Assembly (NCBI GenBank): GCA_947034895.1
Contig: OX344763.1
Span: 7,752,501 to 7,816,500 of the forward strand
Length of the DNA stretch: 64,000 bases
Reading direction: 5' to 3'
DNA from: Rhytidiadelphus loreus
Taxonomy: Eukaryota > Streptophyta > Bryopsida > Hypnales > Hylocomiaceae
Shown here: positions 35,901 to 49,019 of the stretch, one piece after another
Numbering within the stretch: position 1 is the first letter of the stretch
How the letters are laid out: every line of letters begins with the position of its first letter
Made by a program: the position numbers and the translations under genes
The notes under the pieces: generated by a model
Database searches by the model: none
What the model saw: the letters and a program-made list of their open reading frames with translations, nothing else
What the model was told of the DNA's origin: nothing

Positions 35901-37756
35901 TTTTAACTTCAATTGGAGGAAACTTCCTTCCTAATTATAAAATGACATGGAATTTTGGTTAATGCTACATTTAACAACTTCTGGACTATTCAATGAATTG
36001 CAGCCAAAATATCTTGTGATCTCTAGATAATATCATCGAAAGATCTTCAAATGTGTGTACACATGTCCAGATGTTTTGTATTCATCTGACAATGTTTTGT
36101 TGGATAATGAAGGATTTAGGATGAATGTTTGGTGTGAAAACATACAATGTACATTAAAAAAAAATTAGGAATAAACTCAAAAGCACCATGAAACAAACAA
36201 TATTAATTGATTAACCATTTTAATTAACCCTTAACTTTCTAAACGACCTTAATGTGGTCACTTTGATTTTTGAAGTACTTTTTCTATTATTAAAAATATT
36301 TAAATGAGGTTGCACTTCAAAGAGTCCTTTGACAAATCAAAGTGGCCATCTTTGTTTAAAGTTGGATTCACATAATAGGCTATTTTGTTAAAAAAAAATC
36401 CCAAACCATAGGTGCACGGAGTCTCACTGATATGGTTAATATCAACCAAAATTTTATTTAACTCTAAAGGCACATGTATTCAAAAATCTCATTTTTGAAT
36501 GTGCATCATTCGCTTCAAATACACACTATGATTGATCTTCCAATTCTACCATTGAATGATTCTCTAATTTTGACATAATACTCTACAACAATTGAAGAAT
36601 TCATTTCTACTTTAATGCATTTTATGTTGTTGGGATCAAGGTTGTACACTGCGACACCATGACACCACGACACATAGACATCACACAACATCTAGAAGAG
36701 CCCGCACGACGTCACAAAAAGTCAAATTTACCTTTGACTTTATATAAAATTACCCCCCTCCAACTAGATGCCATATGGCGTCTATATGGCAAAATCAAGG
36801 GGCGCATACAAGTACTAGGAGACTGCATGTAGGCGCAACCTTTTGTAGAGGTGATCTATATTGTAATTCAAAACTGTCATTTCTACTGCATTCATCCAAG
36901 AAAATAGGAAAAATATTTTGGGGGGAATCTAACCGTAAGATCTTGTACTTAAGTTGTCTAAGATCAAGTCGTAAAAATTTCATGAAGATATTAGCATTCA
37001 AAGTTGGAAAAAAAATTGAACTTTGGCTTACAATTTCAGATGATTTTGACCACCATTTGTAGAAAAAAATTGCACTATAAACTCTAAATTTAAAAAAATC
37101 ATGTTCAAAAATTGAGTTGAAAGTCTAGGAAAAAATTTCAATAAAAAGACACTTGATTTTCATTCTTTAAGAAATTGTTGAGTAGAAGTTGGTCTATGAT
37201 TGAATAAAAAACTAAACTGTTAATAGCTCTAAGTTGGAATTGAAACACAATAAGCACAATGGTGAGATTGTTTTAGCAAACCAACTTAACCATGTTAAAC
37301 AATTTTCAAAAAAATTGTATAAATTGATTAAAAAAATGAATCATATAAGTTATTTTTTCAAAAAGTTGTTTAGATTGTCTAAAAAACAAGATTGTCCATA
37401 ATTTTTTCATCACTAGTCCAAATAGAATGAATCAAAGCTTCATATTTAGAAAAAATTATAATATTTGAGGGAAATAAATTTAATTTTAATTGACTTATTG
37501 TAATTTTTGTGTTACTTGATAACCTTTATTTTCAGCTTAGGGTGGCATAACTTTTGCTTTTGAACACCAATTGAAGAAAAAATTATATTCTTATAAAGAT
37601 GATGTATTCTTCTGTCTCCCAAAAAAGTTCAAAAAATCAAAATGAAAATTGAGACTATATGCACCTACTTGAATTCTTTCAAGTTCTTCAAAAGGACTCA
37701 AAGTTGGTCCTTTAGAGGTTAAAATTCAACTTTATTTTTGTGAACTTTCATGCACA
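35901..37756. other. Inner flank of the inverted repeat
   Basis: AT-rich, no gene. 36215-36380 matches 54650-54815 in direct orientation (GTGGTCACTTTGATTT phrase). 37130-37260 matches 41500-41600 in reverse complement at lower identity (TTTTCATTCTTTAA and TTAATAGCTCTAAG phrases), an older inner part of the palindrome. Confidence 0.5.
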
Positions 37757-39713
37757 CACTACAACAAAAGCAGTGTTTTATGACTGCATAAAACGACTGC
37801 AGTCAGTCGTAAAATCAAAAAATATGACTGGCGCAAAAATCATTGTAGATGACTTGGAATATGACTACAGCAGTCGTTTAGAAGCAATCGCTTTAGACAT
37901 CAATCATATTGGCAGTCATATAAGTTGAGGGGTATAAATACCTATAATTAGCCATAGTATGCCAACAAGGCGTATATTTTGACTTTCTTTGACTTTTTAT
38001 TGAGCTGTCCGGGTAAATGAAAAAATCCTACGTGGAATATGACTGCGTTGAGTCATATTTTTTGATGACGTGGAATAAGATTGGTCAGTCATATTTTGTA
38101 GAATATGACTACGTTGAATCATATTTTTTGATGACGTGAAATATGATTGTGGTCAGTCATATTTTGTAGTCATGTGGAATATGACTACGGTGAGTCATAT
38201 TTTTTGATGATTTGTGAAACGACTCTTCTTAGTCATATTTTTTAGTCATATTGAGAGCACCTAGTCATTTTTTGGAAATTATTGTAATCATTTTGTGACT
38301 CCAAGTAGTCATTTTTTTATTGATATGTATTTTGAACTATGAATTGAACAAATCATACAATGGTTGTAGGATACCTAAGCATATTTGCAATCATACATTG
38401 AAATGATTTAACAACTGAATAAAAGATTTCATGTAGTTAAAAACAAATATGTATGATTTTAAAAATATACAAGAAACAATTATATTGGAGAGGGAATATA
38501 TAAGAAGAAATGTAACTCCTTTCAATGACATTTATAATTTATTGGTCACAAATACAAAATATATATATCACAATGAATTATTTACACAAGTCAATAGAGA
38601 CTATATTTCTTACAATAATATGAAGTGAGTTGCAAGTAGCCTCCAACGACTTTGTTCCAATTTTGTTGCCTGCATATACAATTACAGAAATAGGAGGTTA
38701 ATTTTTAATGAACATACAACAAAGTTCAATCTTCAAAATTTTACAACAATAGAAAATATGTAATACAAATTTAGGGTAAGAAGAAAAACAATGGTGATGC
38801 AAGGAACAAGAAGAAAAAAGGCAACAAGTGCTAAAAGATAACAACAAATACAAGTTAAGATGCACAAAAAACAATAAGGAGCAACTACTAAGAGGTAATA
38901 AGAAACAACAAAAAAGAGTTAAGATGCAACAAAAAGAAATAAGAAACAAAAAGAGAGAACAAAAAGTAAGAAAGAAGAAAGAAGAAGAAGAAAGAATTAA
39001 GATGCAAGAAGAAAAAAACAAGAAGTAAGAATGAAGATGCAACAAAAAATAACAACTCTAAGAAGTAAGAGTAACTCAAGATGCAACAAAAGACAACAAC
39101 TAAGAAGCAAAAGTGAATTCAAGATGCAACAAAACACAACAACTCTAAGAAGTAAGAGTAAACTCAAGATGCAACAAAACACAACAATTAAGAAACAAGA
39201 GTGAACTCAAAATGCAACAAAATACAACAACTAAGAAACAAGAGTGAACTCAAAGAGACAAGAGACAACAAAAGGTAAGGAAGAAGAGTCAAAAGAAGTA
39301 GTGGCTAGGGTTTCAAAACCCTAAAAAGTGGTGGCTAGGGTTTCAAAACCCTTAAAAAGTGGTGATTAGGTTTCAAAATTTTAAACAATGGCTTGTCTAT
39401 ATTCTTTTTGATTTCCCATATTTTTTTTAGGTTGCGTAAAAACAAAAAAATGTTACTACCAAGAAAATATGACCAATAATATAACTCAATGTTTTCAAAC
39501 GATTTCTCTACCGTTTCCTATGAAATACTTTGGTGTTTCCAACGGACATATAATATACGCCCGTGAAGTACAAGACCCCAAAACGACTAGCAATCATATT
39601 TTGCAATCATATATCACCCCAAGGTATTGACCTTCAAGAATATGACTACAAGTAGTCGCCAGTCATCCTTAGTCATTTTTTTGCAGTCATAAAACACTGC
39701 CGTTGTTGTAGTG
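37757..39713. mobile_element. Non-autonomous CACTA element, 1.96 kb
   Basis: Ends CACTACAACAAAAGCAGTG and CACTGCCGTTGTTGTAGTG, with terminal GTTTTATGACTGC/GCAGTCATAAAAC, flanked by ACA on both sides. Subterminal tandem copies of ATATGACT(G/A)CG and TCAGTCATATTTT occupy about 38030-38280. A 45-bp-class A-rich minisatellite (AACTCAAGATGCAACAAAA) lies at 39000-39270, and a GTGGCTAGGGTTTCAAAACC repeat at 39300-39380. No transposase is encoded. Confidence 0.9.
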
Positions 39714-42700
39714 ACATTAGTTTAGAAGCAAATAAATTAAAATACATTGTTTGGAAAAAATTACAAAATATTTGCACAAAAGAATTCAAATTCAAGATTC
39801 AATATATGGACCTTGACACCTAACGTTTAGATTATTCAATATTTTTTTTAAAAGGCACATCATATAAAGAGTGGTTAATATATTTATATTGCTTTTCAAA
39901 ATTTAGAAGCATGTAATGTGGCCTATGTTTGTATTTGTGCTAACATAATAATATGTCCTATTACAAAACATCAATGCAAAAAACTACTTTAGGGGTTTTA
40001 TCAACCATAGTTTATCCATGAGTAGGTTCACCACCTATCTACATATTAGTTGCTTCTTTGAATCACGCTCAATGACTACACCCAACTTCTTCACAAAGTA
40101 ACTCATTACTAATGTGTTTTCAAATATTCCATTGTCATATTTGAATAGTTGTATGGATGAAAGTCTCTAAAGTAGCACTTGTGGGCTGCGGCCTTACTAT
40201 AGGTAACTAAAACCAAAAGAGTCCTTTTATTGTAGACCACATTGTCAAATATCTGTTTCCAACTTTGAATTAGAAGCACATGTCATTATGTCACCATATG
40301 CTTAGTGATGTCACTTTTAGTTGTTTCCTTTAACCTTTAGAGGACCAAATGTGTTCAAAGGTACAAAACTGCTTCAAAAGACTTGTCTTCAAAGCAAATC
40401 TAAACATACTATCCTTTAGTTAATTTGTATGAGTACACTCTCCTAAAATTTCAAAATAAAAAATCTTACTAATTTCAAGTTCAAAGTGCCTAAACTTCAA
40501 AAAGAAGTATTTTGAACCTTTTCTAAATGATTAGATTTTATCGTTCAAACATTTTATCCAAAAACATGTAGATCCTACAACTTCCAAGTTGCAACTTTCT
40601 ATTATACGTTGAAAAAAAAATTCAGGAATACATATTAATTTTTTTTTTAAATTTAATATTTGTGCTAGGAAAAATAGTAAATAAAAACTATGAGATGCAA
40701 GAACTTCAATGACTAGAATCCAATGAAAGAAATGGAGAAGAAATAAATAGCAAATGGTTTTCAAAACTTTAGAAAATAATTTATTCTAAGGTCTTCATGA
40801 TGTTAAAGGACCCTGAGACAAAAAATATTAATAAGTAATCATCCAAGTGGAAAGGAAAAACGGTGAAAAGGTTTGGAATCCCCTTCTAATTACTAAATTT
40901 GCCAAAACATAGTAGGATGATCATACACAAACCCTACCTTTTGTTCTCTAATTATAAAATATATGAGAGAATATAAAGCATACCCACTTCTCTGGAAAAA
41001 AGGCGATAGCTCCCATTTCACTAGAGATCACCTACAATAGGTCCTTTGAGATAATAAGACACTCAACCACCTAGAGTCACCCTAGACCTAAAATTGCCTA
41101 TAATATATAAAGTATTGATATGTTATAAAGAAAAAAAAATAACTCCATGTTCTACCCAAGGTTGCTTCAGACAAAAAGTCACCTCTTAGAAGTTGCCCAA
41201 GAGAAGAGGTCCCCACCCGAAGTTACCTAAACCCAAAATCTCCCCCAAAATACAAAACCAAGTCAATTTCTGGACAAAGAGAAGGCAACGGCTTGCACCT
41301 CCACCTGCGGGCGTCCAAAACCTACATTCTCCCATAAGAAGTTATAGAGCATCTTGTTTTGCAAGTAATTATAATATTGTTTTGTAAAAATTAGATATAG
41401 GATTCGTTTTTGAGCTCAATTTAAAAAAAAATCCAAAACAAATAGGTTCACCAAATTAACATTGATTGTTAGGAAAATTTCACTACTGGTATTAGTGAGT
41501 TTTAATTCCATCTTAGAGCTATTAATGATTTAGTTTTTCCTCTATGATACCTTCTTCTACTTATTAATTTTTTAAAGAATGAAAATCACATTATATTTTA
41601 AACTTTTATTTTTCCTATATTTTCAACCCAATTTTGAATGATGAAAAAATCCAAATTCAATATCTATAGTGCAAACTATTTAAGTTAAGAAGATTTGAAG
41701 TCTCCTAAACTAGTTTGCCATTGTGCCAAAGAACATGATTTCTTCACTTTGAATGCATTTATCTTGCAATCTATGTGGTCAAAATGTTTGAATTCTTTTT
41801 GCACTTTGTAGTTTGTACAAAAAATGGCAGTTTTGAGTGTTTTTTGACAATTGCAACAAGGAGGTTGACCTAATTTTAGAACCTGTAGTCACCCCATTTG
41901 CACTTGCACGCACTTCCATTCGCGATCGCCTAAGGTTGAAGTACATGCACCCCCACTAGCAAGCACCCAAGTTGGCTTTCCACGACATTTTGTAAACCTT
42001 GCCACGTAGGCATAATTCATTTATCGTGGGGTAAATTTTTTTATCTCAACGCGACGCAATGTCAAGTAAACTCGACACTTAGTGATACGCGACACGCGAT
42101 GTCAAACAGCATACACGACGCCAAAACCCAAAAATATGTTAGATAAGACAATCCTGGTTGGGATTAATCGTGGTAGAGAAGTGCTTGAAATCCAAAGAAT
42201 CTAGCTGCAATATCCAAAACATTAAATGGTTAAAAAAATATTCTTTTCCATTCATCTATTAGAGGAATATACTAGGGATTACAACCATTTTAAAATTAAT
42301 TTTTGCTCTTCTTTGATTTCCTTCACACTAATTTATATCTAATTTTCTTTTAAATCAAGCAATTTTTCAATACTGTATTTTACATATAATCATATTTTAA
42401 GAATTAAATCCAGGCTAAAGTAGATCCAAATCATGTCTAAATTTTTCCTCTGATGAATAAAAGGTTTAACTCATATGGTTTTCTACTTTTTGTAGAGTGC
42501 CCTCTTTGAACCGTGATTAATTTTGGACCATGATTTTGAACCTCTTTGAACCACAATAATTTCAAATCATCACAAACTTAGACTATTAGATTTCAAAAAT
42601 CTAATAAAAAGGAAATTTCATCAGTGAAAAAAAAATGTTCATTGATTTTTATTTCGATGAAGTGTGCATGCAATTGTAAGATGTGAAATACAAAATAAAG

Positions 42701-44204
42701 AATTTTGAAGTTCAACTTGGTGGTCATATGCCCATCGTTAGACATTTACATTTGGAGATAGCTTGGGAAGAATTGAAGGCAAAAGAGAAGATGATGAACG
42801 CTAAGAAATTAGAATCTACTTCAAATGTTCAATTCATGACTTCGAACTTCGTATCCTAAGTCAAAGGTGCATGTATTTCAATGCTGAATGGAGAAGTTGT
42901 TCAAGATTATGTTGTCATCCCCCTAATTAATATTCAAATCTCCAAAAATAATTGAGAGCTTTAATCTATGATGAGTTCCATTGAATTGAGATATAGAAAA
43001 TAAGCATATAAATATACAAGAAAAAAAATGCAGAATTTGCAATAAAAAAGCAGACATTCATTCTATAAGAGTTCTTTGTAAAAGGGAAATATAGATATAG
43101 AGGATTTTATGGCTCACTAAATTATGGCTTAAGAAGACTCTAGCCATAATCTCTTTAGTTTTGTTCAATTTAACTTTTTTTTACATCCCTATACAAAGGA
43201 ATTGAGAAACTTGAAGAAACCTGAGAAGAAACACACAATCACAATGCCAGTCCTATTGCTAAACAATAGGCAAAATTATCTGAAAATTCTAAGGGTTAAA
43301 GAAGATATGGTTTCATCATTGAAGAATGAATGTGTGTAGTAAGAAGCTTGATTTTGAGGGGGGAACCATTTTACTGCCGATAAACTTGGCTTGAAATATG
43401 AGAGCTATGTCTCCTAGTGAATTTATAGCTTCTAAAAATATAGAAAACCATAATGTATGTTGTATTATTTTATAAAGTTAAAAAATAACTGATATTAGAA
43501 AGACTCGAGAGGGGTTCACTAATTTAGAGGTTTAGTATATAATACATTAAAATAAGGGTATATTTTATGGGGGGCTATTTACCTAATATTTTGTAATTTA
43601 AAACACCCTGTTAAAAATAATTCTAAATTGCCATTTATTAAAGTACTCTATATTATTTACAATACACTTTTGAATTTAATTTTTTGGCCCCTATATTAGA
43701 TTTAAAAATTAGAACTAATAGTTGTTTTATGATTTTTTTTCCTATTATTGTTTATTATCCTTTATTCTTTTGTCCCTTCTCTTTCAAACCATTTTTTTTT
43801 TATGGTTACCAAAAACTAAAGTACAATATGTTTGGACAAATGTACTATGGCCAAACAAATACATTCACAAACAATAAGCAATGCATTCTAGTTGTGTCAA
43901 ACAACTTACTACTAATCATCTACAATATATTCTAATGAATATAATGAATGCAATAAGAGTATATTAAAGTAAACTTCATGATAGATTCTTCAAATTATTA
44001 GTGCCTTTAAAGGATGTTACAAATAACTCTAGAAGAAGCTAGAGCTCCTCATCCAAGATTCATGAATAATTTGGAACAAATGATGTGTCATTTTTTGTCC
44101 ATCTCTTCTTTAAGGACATTAAATACCCACTCTAAAAAATTATTTATCCCACATATTATATCCCTCCTATAATTTTTCTATATAAAATCTAATAGATATA
44201 ACTC
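39714..44204. other. Inverted-repeat spacer, right part
   Basis: AT-rich with no supported gene. 41500-41640 is a diverged reverse copy of 37090-37260. 42280-42610 resembles 55590-55830 in direct orientation (TTTAAATCAAG...TTTCAATAC; AATAATTTCAAATC). 41930-42120 is GC-richer with repeated CGACACG-like phrases, similar to 36640-36710. Confidence 0.45.
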
Positions 44205-45971
44205 ATTTATATTGTTTGATTTCTTAAAAAAATAACCCATATAATATGGGAGTTGTGTACCTCAGGACTCAATTCCTTTTTCACCTAATTTGTGTAACAA
44301 CTTTGAATTTTGCTTCACATGTTCAATGAGGACAATGAATCTGTAAATGCCTTGATCTTTCGAAGTGTGTTTTACTTTAGTAAGAAGAACCAATGCTTGT
44401 AGTCCTTCCCAATAAAGCAAAATATTTTCCTTTCAAGAACTAAGCATATAGATGTTGAAAGCACTCACTTTGTAAGGAGTATTAATTGCATAGGATCGGA
44501 GTTGTAAGAATTGAACAAGTGGAAATGTACATATGGCCTATTTTGAGTATGTTGCCAGTCCCTACAATGTTTGCAATTCAATGCCAAGTGAACATTATCT
44601 AAATGTTTTAGAAGTCTAATTTTATCATTTGAAATCTAATTTTGGAAATAAATGATTATGATTTTCATATCCAAGAGTTTTTGTAGTGTCCATCGCAAAT
44701 CTTTATTTCCTAGTATTGAGGATTCTTAGAAATGAGCCTCAAATATTCTAGATCTTAGGAAGAAAATCACATTGGAAATTCATGTAATGAAATTGGAGAA
44801 TAGATTTGGAGAAGCCATGAATTGTTTGGAATATGCACATTTTGTCTTTGAACCTTATATTTTAATTATTTTTTTGGTGACCAATTCTAAAGGCTTGATT
44901 TGTGAAAAGAGGATTAAAAGCCTATATATGAATTTCACAATTTTGACATCCATGCAATGAAACCATATAATTTTTCAATCTCTAATTGTGAGATTGATGT
45001 GTTTTATTGTCTCATGTGATTACTAACATGCTTGGTTTGAATTTGTAGTATACCAATTAAAAAACTAGTGATAGAAATTATGAAGATGTTGGCATTTTGT
45101 TCAATTTTGAGCAACTTCCAAGAATTTGGAAAAAGGGCTTAGGGTGAATTGATTCTTGAACTTCCATTCACTTCCATTAACCATAAACTTTCATGATTGA
45201 TAAACATAATTTCTTTGGTTCAACTTTGTACAGCACATGTAGGTTCGTAGGAAGGTCGGGTGAGCTTTCAATGAGCTTTGTGCGGCGACAACGGCGTGTG
45301 TAGGCTTGGAGGAGTTTGGACTAGGTTTGGGGCTTAGAAGAGGTTCGGTCGTTGGTTAGGTTTGGGTCCGTTCAGGCTTGGTTGTTTGTCATCTCTGTCG
45401 GCTAGGGTTTTCTACTTGTTTTTCACGCTTTCCCGTCTTCCTTGTTGTTGCTCCGCCTTTTGGAATTTCTCTTTGTTGTTGCTCCATTTCGTGCTTCTTT
45501 CTTCCATCCACCTTCATTCTATCGTGTTGGTTTTGTACATTTTGCGTATTGGTTTCTATGGAGGGGCGTTCGGCAAGGTTTCTTGAGTTCGGCGGGACAA
45601 GTATGCTTGTCTTAATTTGTATACATTTTGAGTTTTGGCTATGGCATTGGAGGGTTTGTGTTTCATGTCATTCCAACTCTGTGGTGGCATTGGCGGGTTT
45701 CTATATTTGCAATTCCAACTCCGCTATAGCATTTCGAGAAATTGTGTGTTTGGCGATTCTAATTCCGTTGTAGTATTGGAGGGTTTGTGAATTTTACCAT
45801 TCTAAATCCAGTGTTAGTTGGAATTGAGTGTCGTGCTTGCTATGCATGTCATTTTGCCAATGGATTTTGTGTTTGAGGGTTCTCATTTCTTTGCTATGAC
45901 TGCATCATGGGTTTTTATGCAATTTTCTATGAAACTCAAATTGTGAAATACCTTTGTTTTCTTTTTTGTAG

Positions 45972-46131
45972 GAAATACGATCTACTGCAATTTCAACATT
46001 GTTTCCTTTCTTGCAAGAAAGATGCTTCAATGCAATTTCAATATTATTCACATTGTTCTCAGACATAACAAGGTTGGAATTTGTGGGATCAACGATTGCC
46101 AAGCTGCAACAAGCTCAATTGTGCAATGGAG
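45972..46131 (+). other. Decayed leader exon, right arm
   Basis: Bounded by acceptor TTTTTTGTAG and donor GGAG then GTAAGT. Corresponds to 24684-24786 of the B locus, but AT-richer. Confidence 0.45.
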
Positions 46132-46234
46132 GTAAGTTTACTATAAATTCAATGCCAAACTCGTGAATTCCGCAACAATTTAGAAAGGATCCCCATATCC
46201 GTGCAGTCTCTATGCAAAAAAGTCTCGTGATGCA

Positions 46235-47763
46235 AAGGCATGGTTCAGACCGCGCGGTCTGAATTGTTCCATTGAGTATAAAAAAATTTGTGATAATATA
46301 TTCTATGAGTTGTGCATGCATTGAAAGTAGTTTAGACCGCGCAGTCTGAACCACTCCATGCATAAAAATGCGCGATGGTCTGGTCCCTAAGTACTACATG
46401 ACATGAAAGTGGTTTAGACCGCGCGGTCTAAACCACTCCATGCATAAAAATGCGCAATGGTCTGGACTCTAAAAAGTGGATGAGCTGAAAGTGGTTCTGA
46501 CTGCGCGGTCTAAACTACTCCATTCATAAAAATGCGTGATGGTCTGGACTCTAAGTAGTGCATGAGCTGAGAGTGGTTTAGACCGTGCGGTCTAAACCAC
46601 TCTATGCATAAAAATACGCAATGGTCTGGACTCTAAAAAGTGGATGAGATGAAAGTGGTTTAGACCGCACGATCTAAACTATATTCATAAAAATGCGTGA
46701 TGGTTTGGACTCTAGGAAATGGATGAGCTAAAAGTGGTTCAGACCACGTGAGCTAAACCACTCCATGCATAAAAATGCGCGATGGTCTAGACTCTAAGTA
46801 GTACATGAGATGAAAGTGGTTTAGACCGCGCGGTCTAAACTACTCCATTCATAAAAATGCGTGATGGTTTGGACTCTAGGAAATGGATGAGCTAAAAGTG
46901 GTTCAGACCACGTGAGCTAAACCACTCCATGCATAAAAATGTGCGATGGTCTAGATTCTAAGTACTACATGAGATGAAAGTGGTTTAGACCGCGCGGTCT
47001 AAACTACTCCATTCATAAAAATGCGTGATGGTTTGGACTCTAGGAAATGGATGAGCTAAAAGTGGTTCAGACCACATGAGCTAAACCACTCCATGCATAA
47101 AAATGCACGATGGTCTAGACTCTAAGTACTACATGAGATGAAAGTAGTTTAGACCGCGCGGTCTAAACCACTCTATGTATAAAATTCCCTGATGGTCTGG
47201 ACTCTAATTGGTGCATGAGCTAAAAGTAGTTCAAACTACGTTAGCTAAACCACTCCATGCATAAAAATGTGCGATGGTTTGGATTCTAGGAAGTGGATGA
47301 GGTAAAAGTAGTTTAGACCACGCAATCTAAACCACTCCATGTATAAAAATCCCTGATGGTCTAGACTCTAAGTACTACATGAGCTCAAAGTGGTTTAGAC
47401 CACGCAATCTGAACTATTCCTTCGTGTATAAAAATCCTTGATGTTGTGGATTGTAAGTAGTGCACTCGGTAGTGCATGAGCTAAATTAAAGTGATTTAGA
47501 CCACGCGGTCTAAACCACCCCATGCATAAAATGCGTGATGGTCTGGACTCTAAGTAGTGCATGACCTGAAAGTGGTTTAGACCGCGCGGTCTAAACCACT
47601 CCATGTATGAAGTTCCCAAAGGTCTGAACTCTAAGCACTACATGGGATGAAAGTGGTTTAGACTGCGCGGTCTGAACCACTCCATGCATAAAAAAACCTA
47701 ATGGTCTGACTTCTAAATATTGCATGAGATGAAAGTGGTTCAGACCACACCATCTAAAGTGCA
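46235..47763. repeat. Palindrome array, right arm
   Basis: Mirror of 31620-32985 but 164 bp longer, with about 19 units of about 82 bp. Most copies keep an intact CCGCGCGG core although the surrounding arm is AT-rich and poor in CpG. Confidence 0.92.
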
Positions 47764-48024
47764 TAATTGTTATTAGCATTTAAGCAATATACACTACAAG
47801 GAAAACAAATCTAAAATGACAAGATTTTAACACAAAATTGTCTAATGACAATAGGCATGTGTTGACCAAAAACCTTCCACTTTTCTTGTTGGTTGGGAGG
47901 GTGGAGAGGTTGTTTTTATAGTGAAATGTATTGTTCATCAAGAAACCTCAAAAACTATGGGATAATTTGAAGATGAGAGCTTGGCCACTCATTGTCAAAA
48001 CATAGGAATTTTATTCAAAGTGGA

Positions 48025-48352
48025 ATTTCAGAGATTGTTTAGGCATAGTATAATACGTGTTTTTAGAAAACTTCGAACTAATAAAAGTTGTTAAATCAAT
48101 TTGAGTTCCACCTCCAAAAATCCGTTTCAAATTTAGATACTCCAATTAAAAGATATAGACAAAATTCAAAGACAATGTAAAAAAATAATGTCCCTTTCAA
48201 ATCCTCCTTGAATTTTGTCCATAACTTTTTATTGAAGGATCTAAATATAAAATGGATTTTTGGAGGTGAAGCTTAAATTTATTTACCAACTTTTTTTAGT
48301 TCAAAGTTTTCTGAAAAAATGTATTCTACTATGCCTAAATGAGGTCTGAAAT
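48025..48352. repeat. Foldback MITE in the right arm
   Basis: Mirror copy of the element at 31031-31358. Confidence 0.8.
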
Positions 48353-49019
48353 TTTATTTTGAACAAAATTTCTACCTTAAGTTTGAGTTAAATACAAATG
48401 GTGAGATTCTACTAATCCCAATTTATATATCCCATATGAATTGCTTTACCTACTACTACCCTTCTTGTATGAAGCACTTCTCTTCTCTTCCCTTCCCAAC
48501 TCATTTGCAATTAGAGGCTTTTGAAGGTATGTTTGAATGTGAAGCCAAATTTTGATTATTGAACCCAATAAGCAAGATAGTTAGAATATAAACTTGATAA
48601 ACCTGACCCTTTTAATTAGGACATTCTTGAATTGAAGGCATGGTTCAGACTATGTGGTCTGAACCATGCCATCAATTCAGGAATGTCTTGGAAAGCAATC
48701 CTGTGAATGATAAATTATCTCTCGACAATATGCATGAATGCATTAGATCCCTTGGTTTGAATCTATTCCATGTCAAGATAAAGCACTAGACTCTTTATCT
48801 CGAAGCTAATCTTGTAGGAATACAAATGATCGTAGGAAGTGAATTCCACAAGTAAATTTTTTTTGACTACGTAGTCTAAAATTGTTTAAAGGGCCAATAG
48901 TGATGCTTCTTGAATTCTTGACTTGTCGAGTTTAGACCGCGCGGTTTGATTTGTAGCGGTTCCTGTGGATTGTGACATGGAGTCTTTGGAGAGCAGCCCA
49001 CTCCTTATCAAATCCACAA

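Noticed and set aside
41193..41387. 64-codon basic, Pro-rich frame
   Set aside because: Isolated in AT-rich spacer, no homologue or splice context in the window.
47792..47820. Another CACTA element starting CACTACAAGGAAAAC (and its mirror near 31590)
   Set aside because: Only one terminus was found; I could not find a matching opposite end or duplication.
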